Shown here: in pieces, positions 9,231 to 17,803 of the stretch
Layout of the letters: each line of letters starts with the position of its first letter
How positions within the stretch are numbered: position 1 is the stretch's first letter
Assembly (NCBI GenBank): GCA_934086185.1
Contig: CAKOHW010000003.1
Location: 71,573-135,572, forward strand
DNA: 64,000 nucleotides
Reading direction: 5' to 3'
Source: an uncultured Bacilli bacterium
GTDB lineage: Bacteria > Bacillota_I > Bacilli_A > RF39 > UBA660
Program-made: the position numbers and the translations under genes
The notes under the pieces: generated by a model
Database searches by the model: none
The model's input: the letters and a program-made list of their open reading frames with translations, nothing else
Told to the model about the DNA's origin: nothing

Positions 9231-9368
9231 GATAATATTTTTGTGAGAGAAGGGATATTATCAGAGTAGATTTTATTATAGATCAAGTTATAAAAGAAAT
9301 TGATATTGCTAATATGAAATTTTGTAAAAATAGAACGTAATCATACCTTAGTGGTATGGTTTTTTTGT
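9231..9368 (+). promoter_or_regulatory. Structured cysS leader with possible leader peptide and terminator
   Basis: The leader opens with an 8-bp stem (GATAATAT at 9231 / ATATTATC at 9255) and ends with an intrinsic terminator at 9342-9366 (CATACC / GGTATG, then T-run) placed before the cysS ribosome site. A short frame from ATG 9314 encodes MKFCKNRT with its stop at 9338, two bases before the hairpin. The conserved T-box core (AGGGTGG...) is absent, so this is not a standard T-box. Attenuation is an inference from the layout. Confidence 0.4.
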
Positions 9369-9407
9369 TATTTATGTAATATAATAATTAGTAATGGAGG
9401 GATTATT

Positions 9408-10805
9408 ATGAGAATATATAATACGTTAACAAGAAAAGTAGAAGAATTTAAAAGTATAAAACCAAATTATGTAGGATTTTATACATGTGGTCCCACTGTT
9501 TACCATTATGCACATATAGGTAATATGAGAAATTATATAGGACATGATGTTTTAGAAAAAACTTTAGAATATTTAGGTTATGAAGTAAAAAGAGTTATGA
9601 ATATAACAGATGTAGGTCATTTGAGTAGTGATAGTGATTCTGGTGAAGATAAAATGGTTAAAAGTGCAAAGGCACAACATAAATCTGTTATGGATATTGC
9701 TAAATTTTATACGGATGCTTTCTTTAAAGATTTTAAGAAACTTAATTGTGATATGCCAGATGTAGTTGAACCAGCGACTAATCTTATAGATTATTATATA
9801 AAAATTATTGAAGTTTTAATAGAAAAAGGTTATGCATATAAGTCTGGTGGAAATGTTTATTTTGATATAAGTAAGTTAAATGATTATTATAAATTAACTA
9901 ATCATAAATTTGATGAAATGGTAGTAGGTGCTCGTGAAGAAGTACTTTATGATGATAATAAACATAATCAAGGTGATTTTGCATTATGGTTTACTAAGAG
10001 TAAATTTGATAGTCAAGAACTTAAATGGGATAGTCCATTTGGTGTTGGATATCCTGGTTGGCATATTGAATGTACTGGGATATCTTTGAAACATTTAGGT
10101 GAATATTTAGATATTCATGGTGGCGGAGTAGATAATATTTTTCCACATCATACAAATGAAATTGCACAAAGTGAAGCATATATTGGGCATAAATGGTGTA
10201 ATTATTGGTTTCATAATGAACATTTAAATGATGAAAGTGGAAAAATGAGTAAAAGTAAAGGTGCTGTTTTAAGTGTTTCAGTATTAGAGGAAAAAGGTTA
10301 TAATCCTTTGAGTTTTAGATATTTATGTTTAAATAGTCATTATAGAAAGCAATTGGTATTTAGTTTTGATAATTTAGATATTGCATCAAATGCTTATAAA
10401 AAATTATTGAATAAAATTAATAATATACCTAAAGAAGGAAATATAGATAATGAATTATTCGATAAATATAATAAACAATTTATTGATTATATAAGTGATG
10501 ATTTAAATACTGCTAATGCAATTTCGTTATTATACGATGTAATAAAAAATGATGAATTAAATGGTAATACTAAGTTAGAATTAATTAAGAGTTTTGATAA
10601 AGTATTTAGTTTAGATTTAATAAATGATAATAATGAATCAGTTGATAGCAGACACGATTATATAATGTCTAAAATAGAAGAAAGAAAAGAAGCTAAGAAA
10701 AATAAAAATTTTGAATTAGCTGATAAAATAAGAGACGATTTATCTAAAGAAGGTATTATTTTGATTGATACTAGAGAAGGTACTACATATAAAATAGAAA
10801 AATAA
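9408..10805 (+). CDS. cysS: Cysteinyl-tRNA synthetase
   Basis: 465 residues of normal length for the enzyme that charges tRNA-Cys. The ATG at 9408 follows GGAGG at 9396, so the longer open frame from 9351 (inside the terminator) is not used. Class I signatures are clear: the FYTCGPTVY zinc-Cys motif, the HIGH-like HIGN (AHIGNMR), the second zinc ligand in WHIECTGIS with HGGG and HHTNE, and the KMSKSKG loop that binds ATP. A helical anticodon-side domain closes the protein. It stands alone behind a structured leader with a terminator and is followed by its own terminator. Confidence 0.97.
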   Translation: MRIYNTLTRKVEEFKSIKPNYVGFYTCGPTVYHYAHIGNMRNYIGHDVLEKTLEYLGYEVKRVMNITDVGHLSSDSDSGEDKMVKSAKAQHKSVMDIAKFYTDAFFKDFKKLNCDMPDVVEPATNLIDYYIKIIEVLIEKGYAYKSGGNVYFDISKLNDYYKLTNHKFDEMVVGAREEVLYDDNKHNQGDFALWFTKSKFDSQELKWDSPFGVGYPGWHIECTGISLKHLGEYLDIHGGGVDNIFPHHTNEIAQSEAYIGHKWCNYWFHNEHLNDESGKMSKSKGAVLSVSVLEEKGYNPLSFRYLCLNSHYRKQLVFSFDNLDIASNAYKKLLNKINNIPKEGNIDNELFDKYNKQFIDYISDDLNTANAISLLYDVIKNDELNGNTKLELIKSFDKVFSLDLINDNNESVDSRHDYIMSKIEERKEAKKNKNFELADKIRDDLSKEGIILIDTREGTTYKIEK

Positions 10806-10837
10806 ATATGTGTTATAAATTATATTATTAATATGAT

Positions 10838-10866
10838 AAAACCTATTTTTTTGATAATGGGTTTTT
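10838..10866 (+). terminator. cysS terminator
   Basis: Stem AAAACCTAT / ATGGGTTTT (one G-U) ending in a T-run. Confidence 0.65.
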
Positions 10867-10963
10867 GTATGTTATAAAAATTAGTTAATATAAAAACTAT
10901 ACTATTTAATTGATGTGTAATATAGCATTATTTTAATGGTTGTAATGTTAAAGAAGTTTTTTA

Positions 10964-11101
10964 ATGGTACACTGTTTAAGCTTAGAAAATTTTGATGGTA
11001 CTATATTATTTGTAAGCCATGATAGATATTTTATGAATAAAATTGCAACTAAATATTTGAAATTTGAAAACAAAGAGTTAGTTTCTATAGTAAAAAAATA
11101 A
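10964..11101 (+). pseudogene. ABC-F ATPase C-terminal remnant
   Basis: Forty-five codons encode the tail end of an ABC-F ribosome-protection or translation-factor ATPase: the LENFDGTILFVSHDRYF stretch carries the D-loop-following VSHD switch histidine and the diagnostic RYF. Walker A, signature and Walker B regions are missing. Just upstream, bases around 10947 could still read VKEVF in another frame, which fits the residues expected before this point, so a frameshift and larger deletions seem to have occurred. There is no ribosome site. It fills the gap between cysS and the FAD oxidoreductase; the rest of that gap (10867-10963) shows nothing recognisable. Confidence 0.7.
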
Positions 11102-11150
11102 AGATATATGATATTATAAATATGTAAGATAGTATGATGGGAGTGGTTGT

Positions 11151-12521
11151 ATGGTAGATGTTGCTATAATTGGTGCTGGGCCTGCTGGATTATTTGCTGC
11201 ATATGAATTAATTACCAATAATAAGAATTTAAAAGTTGTTTTAGTAGATAGAGGTAAGAAAGCTTTAAAAAGAAGTTGTCCAATGGCTAAAGATGGTAAA
11301 TGTGTTAATTGTAGAATGTGTAATATTTTGAATGGTTATGGAGGTGCTGGTACTTTTTCTGATGGTAAATTAAATTTTATTCCTAAATTAGGTAAATCTG
11401 ATTTATTTAAATATATGAGTGAAAGTGAAGCATATAAATTGATAGATGATACTGAAGAGATATTTACAAAATTTGGTATGGATAGTGATGTTTATCCTAG
11501 TAATATGGATGAAGCATTAAAGTTAAAAAAACAAGTAACTATAAATGGTGGAAGATTGCTTTTGATAAAACAAAAGCATTTAGGTTCTGATAAATTACCT
11601 AAATATATTGAGGATTTTTCAAATTATCTAGAAGAAAAAGGCGTAGAATTAAAAGAAAATTTTGATGTACTTGATATAGTTAAAGAAAAAGATAGTTATA
11701 AGTTAGTTAGTAAAAAGGAAGAAATAATAGCAAAAAAAGTTATAGTTGCTCCAGGTAGAACTGGTGCTAAGTGGATACAAGAAATTGCGGATAAATATAA
11801 AATTCCTTATTTATCTCAAAGTATAGAAATTGGTGTAAGAGTTGAAGTTAGAAAAGATATATTGGAAGATTTTTGTAATATTATATATGATCCTACTATA
11901 TTTATTAAAACTGATACTCATAATGATGAAATAAGAACTTTTTGTACTAATCCTGGAGGTTTTGTTACTAAAGAAAATTATTATGGTTATATATGTGTTA
12001 ATGGACATTCATTAAAAGAAATTAAATCTAATAATAGTAATTTTGCTTTTATTTCTAAAGTGACTTTAACTGAACCAGTTACAAATACGCGTGAATATGG
12101 TGAATCTATTGCAAGAATTGCAAATGTATTGGGAGATGGAAAACCTATAATTCAACGTTTAAAAGATTTAAGAAAAGGTCGTAGAAGTACTTGGAGTAAA
12201 ATAGATAAGGGGTATACAGAACCAACTTTAAAAGATTGTGTAGCTGGCGATTTATCTTTAGTATTGCCTCATAGAATAGTTACAAATATATTAGAAGGAT
12301 TAGAAAAGTTGGATAAAATAATACCAGGTGTTAACAATGATGATACATTATTATATGGACCAGAAATTAAATTTTTTAGCAATGAAATAGAAACGAATAA
12401 TAAATTTAAATTAGAAAATGAAGATATATATTTTATAGGTGATGGTTCTGGTAAGGCTGGAAATATAGTGACTGCTGCTGCTACAGGATTAGTTGCTGCA
12501 AGAGATATATTAAAAAAATAA
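11151..12521 (+). CDS. FAD-dependent oxidoreductase (COG2509 type)
   Basis: 456 residues starting at ATG 11151 behind GGGAG. The N-terminus has the dinucleotide fold VAIIGAGPAGLFAAYEL and the acidic end of beta-2 (VLVDRG). A cysteine cluster at about residues 43-57 (CP...CVNCRMC) follows, then GGAGTFSDGKLN. The C-terminus closes with the FAD-binding IGDGSGKAGNIVTAAA segment. This combination is typical of the uncharacterised FAD-dependent dehydrogenases of COG2509, found in many anaerobes. The cysteines might bind an iron-sulfur cluster or form a redox pair. The substrate is unknown and the neighbours (cysS, Tim44-like genes) give no hint. Confidence 0.85.
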   Translation: MVDVAIIGAGPAGLFAAYELITNNKNLKVVLVDRGKKALKRSCPMAKDGKCVNCRMCNILNGYGGAGTFSDGKLNFIPKLGKSDLFKYMSESEAYKLIDDTEEIFTKFGMDSDVYPSNMDEALKLKKQVTINGGRLLLIKQKHLGSDKLPKYIEDFSNYLEEKGVELKENFDVLDIVKEKDSYKLVSKKEEIIAKKVIVAPGRTGAKWIQEIADKYKIPYLSQSIEIGVRVEVRKDILEDFCNIIYDPTIFIKTDTHNDEIRTFCTNPGGFVTKENYYGYICVNGHSLKEIKSNNSNFAFISKVTLTEPVTNTREYGESIARIANVLGDGKPIIQRLKDLRKGRRSTWSKIDKGYTEPTLKDCVAGDLSLVLPHRIVTNILEGLEKLDKIIPGVNNDDTLLYGPEIKFFSNEIETNNKFKLENEDIYFIGDGSGKAGNIVTAAATGLVAARDILKK

Positions 12522-12528
12522 AAAATGA

Positions 12529-12557
12529 TTGGTTATTTTTAAATATTTTGTTATAAT
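12529..12557 (+). promoter_or_regulatory. Promoter of the Tim44-like cluster
   Basis: TTGGTT, 17 bases, then the extended -10 TGTTATAAT (12549-12557), upstream of the three-gene cluster starting at 12583. Confidence 0.55.
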
Positions 12558-12582
12558 TTTTATTGTAGGAGAATAAAAAATT

Positions 12583-13011
12583 ATGAATAGAAGTTTATGC
12601 TTGATTGGGATTTTATTAATCATACTATCATTTATTTTGCAGCCAACATTTATAAAAGCAGATAGTGGTTTTGACTCAAGTTGGGATAGTGAAAGTAGTA
12701 GTTATGATAGTGGTGGTTGGGATATTGACTTTGATTCTAGTGATGAAAGTAGTTCATTTGCGGAAAAATTAGAGATGATGCTTTATGTAGTACCAATATT
12801 TATAACAACATGTTCCATATATTATGCTTTAACTTGTTATATTGCAAAAGGTAAATTATTTAATTTTTTAGCAATTGCTTTTTCTGGAATTATAACTCTT
12901 GTTGAAATGTATCTTGTATATAAAGGTGAATATCTTATTGTATCAATAGTATGCTTATTATTAATTTTAATGGCATGTATTTGCTATGAATATTCTAAAA
13001 AAAATAAATGA
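12583..13011 (+). CDS. Secreted/membrane protein with Ser-Trp-Asp-rich segment
   Basis: 142 residues. A signal peptide or signal-anchor (residues 5-25) is followed by DSGFDSSWDSESSSYDSGG, the same Asp-Ser-Trp-rich leader seen in the next gene, then three hydrophobic segments (about residues 65-83, 88-108 and 113-135). The Tim44-like and zinc-ribbon parts found in the downstream paralogue are missing here. It ends with TGA, 20 bases before the next start, so the two are co-transcribed and look like products of a partial duplication. Function unknown. Confidence 0.65.
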   Translation: MNRSLCLIGILLIILSFILQPTFIKADSGFDSSWDSESSSYDSGGWDIDFDSSDESSSFAEKLEMMLYVVPIFITTCSIYYALTCYIAKGKLFNFLAIAFSGIITLVEMYLVYKGEYLIVSIVCLLLILMACICYEYSKKNK

Positions 13012-13031
13012 AAAGAAAAAAGGAGTAAAAA

Positions 13032-13889
13032 ATGAAAAATAAAGTATTATATGTATGTTTAATTTTGTTATTAGGATTAGTTTTTGTGTATAGACCAGCA
13101 ATGATAAAAGCTGATAGTGGCTTTGATTCAAGTTGGGATAGTGGGGGTAGTAGTTGGGATTCTGGCTCAAGCTGGGATTCAGGTTCCAGTTGGGATAGTG
13201 GAAGTAGTAGTTCTTCTGGAAGTGGAGATCTTTCAATCGGAGGATTTATCGTTGTTGTAATAATAGTAGTTGTTATAATTGTTTTGAGTAATAATAAAAA
13301 TATTGGTAATAGTAGAACTACTTATAGTTCAAGCTACTACGCTAAACCTTTAAGTGATGATGAAATTTTGAAAGTTGATTCAAGTTTTGATAAAGTTAAA
13401 TTTAATACTGAGGCATTTAATTTATATAAAGAATTACAAACTGCATGGATGAATTTTGATTATGATACTATTAGAGAATTAGTAAGTGATGAAATGTATA
13501 ATATGTATAGTATGCAGTTAGATACTTTAAAAGTTAAAGGTCAAAGAAATATAATGGAAAATATTTCTTATATTACTAATATAGTAACCGATATTAATAT
13601 AGAAAATAATATAGAAACCGTAAAAACTGTAATGACAGTTGAATGTTATGATTATTTAGTAGACAGTAGTAATAAAGTAGTTAGAGGAAATAAAAATAGA
13701 AAAATGCATTATGTTTATGAATTAACATTTACAAAAGATATTAGTGGAAAACATATTGATAAATGTCCAAATTGTGGTGCTAAGATTGATATAAATTCTG
13801 GTGGAAAATGTGAGTACTGTAATTCTGTAATAGTTAATAGTGAAGCAAAATGGACTTTAGTTAAAAAAGAAATGAAACAACAAAGATAG
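13032..13889 (+). CDS. Tim44-like domain protein with repeat stalk, membrane helix and zinc ribbon
   Basis: 285 residues behind AAAGGAG. Order of parts: signal peptide (1-27), a low-complexity stalk of four or five SSWDSG repeats (28-65), a Val/Ile-rich transmembrane helix (70-90), a Tim44-like domain (about 110-235; FKLYKEL-type helices and YELTF) and a C-terminal zinc ribbon with two CxxC pairs (CPNCG ... CEYC). Tim44-like lipoprotein-type domains occur in many Firmicute envelope proteins and may bind membrane or transport partners. The topology puts the Asp/Ser/Trp stalk outside and the ribbon inside. Followed by a related soluble protein 11 bases on. Confidence 0.75.
   Translation: MKNKVLYVCLILLLGLVFVYRPAMIKADSGFDSSWDSGGSSWDSGSSWDSGSSWDSGSSSSSGSGDLSIGGFIVVVIIVVVIIVLSNNKNIGNSRTTYSSSYYAKPLSDDEILKVDSSFDKVKFNTEAFNLYKELQTAWMNFDYDTIRELVSDEMYNMYSMQLDTLKVKGQRNIMENISYITNIVTDINIENNIETVKTVMTVECYDYLVDSSNKVVRGNKNRKMHYVYELTFTKDISGKHIDKCPNCGAKIDINSGGKCEYCNSVIVNSEAKWTLVKKEMKQQR
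13125..13215 (+). repeat. Short tandem repeats encoding SSWDSG
   Basis: Four to five degenerate copies of an 18- to 21-base unit (AGTTGGGATTCTGG-like) encode the Asp-Ser-Trp stalk of the Tim44-like protein. Such tracts can change copy number. Confidence 0.6.
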
Positions 13890-13900
13890 GAGTTAATGTT

Positions 13901-14437
13901 ATGGATGAATTATTAAAATATGATAAAGAATTTTCTGATAGTAAATTTAAAACAAAAGTTGATAATGTATTTGTAATGTTACATATGTCATATATGACTA
14001 AAAATTTAGATCGTGTTAAACATTTTTTGAGTGATGATGTATATAAAAAATATAAAGATAAATTAAATGAGCTTAATGATATGCATGTTATTCAAATGTA
14101 TGATGAATTAAATGTTAAATCTACTGAAATTATTGATGTTAATGTAATGGAAGATAAATTTGTTATTAAAGTTATGTTAATATCTAGATATATGGATTAT
14201 TTAATAAATGATACAACTAGAGAATTTGTAAGTGGTAATAATTCCAGTAGAGTAGAAAGAACTAATTATTTAACTTTTGAAAAAATTAGAGATTATAAAG
14301 AGCAAGGTTATGCACGTAAATGTCCAGGATGTGGCGCTAATATTGATGTAAATAATAGTGGTAAATGTACTTATTGTGGTGCAATATATAATAATCAAGA
14401 TTATGACTGGATATTAGTTGATATTGAAACTATGTAA
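13901..14437 (+). CDS. Soluble Tim44-like zinc-ribbon protein
   Basis: 178 residues, 11 bases after the preceding gene with AGGAG. It repeats the C-terminal two thirds of that protein: an all-helical/beta Tim44-like domain (residues 1-135, with LTFEKI near the end) and a zinc ribbon with CPGCG and CTYCG pairs (about 143-165), then DYDWILVDIE. There is no signal peptide or membrane helix. It is probably a cytosolic partner or a diverged half-copy of the membrane form. The operon ends on a strong bidirectional terminator. Confidence 0.7.
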   Translation: MDELLKYDKEFSDSKFKTKVDNVFVMLHMSYMTKNLDRVKHFLSDDVYKKYKDKLNELNDMHVIQMYDELNVKSTEIIDVNVMEDKFVIKVMLISRYMDYLINDTTREFVSGNNSSRVERTNYLTFEKIRDYKEQGYARKCPGCGANIDVNNSGKCTYCGAIYNNQDYDWILVDIETM

Positions 14438-14441
14438 TAAT

Positions 14442-14466
14442 AAAAGACCGATAAATTCGGTCTTTT
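14442..14466. terminator. Bidirectional terminator between Tim44-like operon and uvrB
   Basis: Perfect 10-bp stem AAAAGACCGA / TCGGTCTTTT with loop TAAAT; A-run and T-run on the two sides. It overlaps the uvrB stop. Confidence 0.9.
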
Positions 14467-16411
14467 ATTCACTTTTTAATTCAAATAATATATCTCTTAA
14501 TTCCATTGCTTTTTCGAAGTCCATATTTTTAGCTGCTTCTTTCATTTCATTTTCAATTCTTATAAGCATGTCATTTTTTTCTTTTTTACTTAGTTTTGGT
14601 TTTTCTATTTTTTCTTCGACTTCATTACTTACTACTTCTTTTATAGATTTTATTATTGTTTTTGGAACTATGTTATGTTTAATATTATATTCATTTTGTA
14701 TTTGTCGTCTACGTTCAGTTTCTTTTATACTTTTTTCCATTGCTTCACTTATTTTATCTGCATACATGATTACATGTCCATTTTCATTTCTAGCACAACG
14801 TCCTATGGTTTGAATTAAAGATCGTTCGCTTCTTAAGAAACCTTGTTTGTCGGCATCCATTATTGCTATTAAACTTACTTCTGGTATATCTATACCTTCA
14901 CGTAATAGATTAATTCCAACTATAACGTCATAAGTTCCTAATCTTAGTTCACGTATAATTTTCATTCTTTCTAGTGTTTTTACTTCACTGTGTAAGTATG
15001 CTACTTTTATTCCTATATTTTTTAAGTAGTTTGTTAATTCTTCTGCCATTCTTATTGTAAGTGTTGTAATTAAAACTCTTTCATTTTTTTCTTTTCTAAT
15101 ATTTATTTCATTTATTAAATCGTCAATTTGACCTTCAGTTTTTTTAACTGTGATTGTTGGATCTAATAATCCAGTAGGTCTAATGATTTGTTCTGTAAAT
15201 TTGTTATTAGTTAATTCTAGTTCATAATCACCAGGTGTAGCTGAAACATATATAGCTTGATTTATTTTTTTAGTAAATTCATCAAATTTTAATGGTCTAT
15301 TGTCAAGAGCACTTGGTAGTCTAAATCCATAATCTACAAGTGTTTGCTTTCTCATTCTATCTCCATTATACATACCTCTTACTTGTGGTATAGTTACATG
15401 AGATTCATCAATAACTAATAAAAAATCTTTTGGGAAAAAATCTATTAAACAGTTTGGAGTTTCTCCTTCTTCTCTTAAAGATAGATGTCTTGAGTAATTT
15501 TCAACTCCATGACAAAAACCTGTTTCTTTTAACATTTCAATATCATATAGAGTTCTTTCTCTTAAACGTTGTTCTTCTATTAATTTGTTATTTTCTTTTA
15601 AATATTTTAGTCTTTCGTCTAATTCATTTTGTATTCTTTCTATTGCTGTATTTAGTTTATCTTCACTTGTTACGAAATGGCTTGCTGGAAATATAGTTAT
15701 ACTTTTTTTATTTTGTTTTATTACGCCTGTTAATATATCAAATTCACTTATTCTATCTATTTCGTCTCCAAATAATTCTATTCTTATTCCGTTTTTCTTT
15801 TCTGCAATTGGAATAATATCTATTGTGTCACCATTTACTCTAAATGTTCCTCTATGAAAATCTAGTTGATTTCTTTCGTATGTCATATCAATTAATTTTT
15901 TTAAAATATCATCTCTTTTTATTATGTCTCCGATGTTTAAAATTAACATTTTTTCTTTATAGTCTTCGACATCTCCTATACCATATATACAAGATACACT
16001 TGCTACTACAATAGTATCTCTATTTTTTAAGAGTGATGCCGTGGCACTATGTCTTAATTCATCAATTTCATCATTTATGCTAGCATCTTTTTCTATATAA
16101 GTGTCACTAGATGGTACATAGGCTTCTGGTTGATAGTAATCATAATATGATACAAAGTATTCAACATGATTATTTGGAAATAATTCTTTAAATTCACTAT
16201 ATAATTGTCCTGCTAATGTTTTATTGTGTGCTAATATTAAAGTTGGTTTATTAACATTTTTTATTACATTTGCAATTGTGAATGTTTTTCCTGTACCGGT
16301 TGCTCCTAATAATACTTGATGTTTTTTATTATTGTTTATTCCGTTAGTTAATTCTTTTATAGCATTTGGTTGATCTCCTGATGGAGAATAGTTAGAAACT
16401 AATTCGAACAT
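14465..16411 (-). CDS. uvrB: Excinuclease ABC subunit B
   Basis: 648 residues, full length. UvrB is the damage-verifying helicase-like subunit of nucleotide excision repair. Visible parts: MFELVS start, Walker A GATGTGKT (about residues 37-44), the DNA-gripping [20 protein letters not shown] beta-hairpin region, VIDESH, helicase motifs V and VI ([25 protein letters not shown]), and the C-terminal UVR helix pair (about 612-648) that contacts UvrC. uvrA is not adjacent. It faces the Tim44-like operon and shares its terminator. The first codons contain a CGAAC half-site (see rejected items). Confidence 0.98.
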   Translation of the reverse strand: MFELVSNYSPSGDQPNAIKELTNGINNNKKHQVLLGATGTGKTFTIANVIKNVNKPTLILAHNKTLAGQLYSEFKELFPNNHVEYFVSYYDYYQPEAYVPSSDTYIEKDASINDEIDELRHSATASLLKNRDTIVVASVSCIYGIGDVEDYKEKMLILNIGDIIKRDDILKKLIDMTYERNQLDFHRGTFRVNGDTIDIIPIAEKKNGIRIELFGDEIDRISEFDILTGVIKQNKKSITIFPASHFVTSEDKLNTAIERIQNELDERLKYLKENNKLIEEQRLRERTLYDIEMLKETGFCHGVENYSRHLSLREEGETPNCLIDFFPKDFLLVIDESHVTIPQVRGMYNGDRMRKQTLVDYGFRLPSALDNRPLKFDEFTKKINQAIYVSATPGDYELELTNNKFTEQIIRPTGLLDPTITVKKTEGQIDDLINEINIRKEKNERVLITTLTIRMAEELTNYLKNIGIKVAYLHSEVKTLERMKIIRELRLGTYDVIVGINLLREGIDIPEVSLIAIMDADKQGFLRSERSLIQTIGRCARNENGHVIMYADKISEAMEKSIKETERRRQIQNEYNIKHNIVPKTIIKSIKEVVSNEVEEKIEKPKLSKKEKNDMLIRIENEMKEAAKNMDFEKAMELRDILFELKSE

Positions 16412-16435
16412 ATTATCACTTCCTATATAAGATAG

Positions 16436-16464
16436 ATTTTAACACTTTGTTTTAATTTATACAA
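16436..16464 (-). promoter_or_regulatory. uvrB promoter
   Basis: On the minus strand, TTGTAT (complement of 16459-16464), 17 bases, TAAAAT (complement of 16436-16441). Confidence 0.55.
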
Positions 16465-16567
16465 TTTTTTTATTATATATATTATTATATAATTGTTTTG
16501 ATTTTTATACGTTAAATGAATTTTTTTTATTTTGTTTGGGTAAAGTATTTTGTTTAAATTTGTGTTC

Positions 16568-16596
16568 TTGACAATAATCGTTATTAATTATAAAAT
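16568..16596 (+). promoter_or_regulatory. gpsB (and rnpB) promoter
   Basis: Consensus TTGACA, 17 bases, TAAAAT, 25 bases before the gpsB ATG. Confidence 0.8.
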
Positions 16597-16620
16597 ATTT
16601 ATATAAGAAGGGTGACGCTT

Positions 16621-16947
16621 ATGCATAATGAGAGATTTTATTTAACTACACAAGATATTTTGGATAAAGAGTTTAAAATTGATGCAAGAGGATATAGACC
16701 TCAAGAAGTAGATAAATTTTTAGATATGGTTATGCGTGATTATTCTGAATTTATGAATATAATAAAAAAATTAGAAAAAGAAAACAGAATATTGACAGAA
16801 GAAAATCATAAGATTAAGTCTGAATATAGAAAATTAAGAGATAATATTGAGTCAGCTAGTGAATCTGGTGTTGGTTCATCAAATAATGTAGACCTTCTTA
16901 GAAGATTAAGTAATCTTGAAAAAATTGTTTATGGTAAGGATAATTAA
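16621..16947 (+). CDS. gpsB: Cell-cycle protein GpsB (DivIVA family)
   Basis: 108 residues from ATG 16621, preceded by AGAAGGG; the GTG at 16612 overlaps that ribosome site and is rejected. The N-terminal DivIVA/GpsB membrane-binding coiled coil is clear (LTTQDILDKEFK, GYRPQEVDKFLDMV), then a coiled coil to about residue 75, a Ser/Gly linker, and the C-terminal trimerising helix (LLRRLSNLEKIVYG) that separates GpsB from DivIVA. GpsB links division and peptidoglycan synthesis in low-GC Gram-positives. It directly precedes rnpB, the usual order in this group. Confidence 0.93.
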   Translation: MHNERFYLTTQDILDKEFKIDARGYRPQEVDKFLDMVMRDYSEFMNIIKKLEKENRILTEENHKIKSEYRKLRDNIESASESGVGSSNNVDLLRRLSNLEKIVYGKDN

Positions 16948-17293
16948 ACTTAAGGCAAACGCTGCATATATTATTATGTAGAGGAAAGTCCATGCTCGCA
17001 CTATCCTGAGATGGTAGTAGTGTTCGTGCTAGAGGAATAAATAACTCTAGGTAGTATTTACTAACGGCTTCGAAATAACCTTAAATGGTTAAATTAGATA
17101 TAAAAGTGCCAAAGAGACGAGTATATTTGGAAACGAATATAGTGGAACGTGGTAAACCCCGCGAGCGAGAAACCCAAAATATGGTAGGGGAGTCTTTACG
17201 AAAGAATTGAATGGAGTAAAGGACAGTTTTATACTGTAGATAAATGTTTGCCACCTATTTTTATAGGTACAGAACATGGCTTATTAAGTTTAA
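16944..17293 (+). ncRNA. rnpB: RNase P RNA, B type
   Basis: The catalytic RNA that matures tRNA 5' ends. Diagnostic blocks are all present: GAGGAAAGTCCATGC near 16980, AGAAACCCAA...GGTAGGGGAG at about 17167-17192, and the closing ACAGAACATGGCTTA near 17270. The pattern AAACCCAA/GGTAGGGG is of the Bacillus (B) type. The ends pair over ten bases (TTAAACTTAA 16944 / TTAAGTTTAA 17284), so the RNA starts within the gpsB stop codon; a T-rich tract follows at 17294. Likely made with or from the gpsB promoter. Confidence 0.96.
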
Positions 17294-17324
17294 TTAATTT
17301 TTTTATTAGAAGGAGTGAGAAACT

Positions 17325-17792
17325 TTGATTGAAGTTGGTGATACTTTAAGAAATTCTAGAGAAGTATCAGGGGTGACTTTAGAAGAAGTTAGTACAGATT
17401 TAGATATACCTATATTATTTTTAGAACAAATTGAAGATGGAAATATGGGTGCGTTTAAAGATGTATTTGAGTTAAAAGATTATATAAAAAAATATGCTAA
17501 ATATATTGGTTTAGATGCTGATGAACTTATAGATGTTTTTAATAGTTATATGTTTGAAAGAACTAGTAAGATACCAATGGATAAAATAGAGGAAGCAGTT
17601 AATACTAAGAATCTTGAAGAAGAGAAAGAAGATAGAGTAGCTTCTCCATATACTAAGGCTATACCTAAAATAAAAACTACACCTTATATAGTTGCGTTAG
17701 TTATAGCAGTTATTTTATTAGTTGGTGCTCTTATTTGGAGTATTAGACAAATTACTATTTTAAATACTACTGATTTTATATTTTTTAGATAG
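17325..17792 (+). CDS. RodZ-like HTH membrane protein
   Basis: 155 residues from TTG 17325 behind AAGGAGTG. An N-terminal helix-turn-helix of the RodZ/Xre type (VGDTLRNSREVSGVTLEEVS, residues 4-70) is followed by a charged linker and one transmembrane helix (about 122-144), ending just 10 residues later. RodZ ties MreB filaments to the membrane and wall synthesis. Here the usual extracytoplasmic domain is almost absent. It lies directly before pgsA, as in many Firmicutes, 11 bases away. Confidence 0.75.
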   Translation: MIEVGDTLRNSREVSGVTLEEVSTDLDIPILFLEQIEDGNMGAFKDVFELKDYIKKYAKYIGLDADELIDVFNSYMFERTSKIPMDKIEEAVNTKNLEEEKEDRVASPYTKAIPKIKTTPYIVALVIAVILLVGALIWSIRQITILNTTDFIFFR

Positions 17793-17803
17793 GAGAAGTG
17801 TTT

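Noticed and set aside
9231..9368. T-box riboswitch before cysS
   Set aside because: The leader has a terminator and early stem, but the conserved T-box core (AGGGTGG-type) and a matching antiterminator are not visible; TGGT in the hairpin would not fit a tRNA-Cys end.
14418..15857. Plus-strand open frames over uvrB
   Set aside because: Antisense shadows of uvrB; composition is that of a reversed AT-rich gene.
16402..16420. LexA box at the uvrB start (CGAACATATTATC)
   Set aside because: Only the CGAAC half matches, and it is produced by the MFE codons that nearly all uvrB genes start with.
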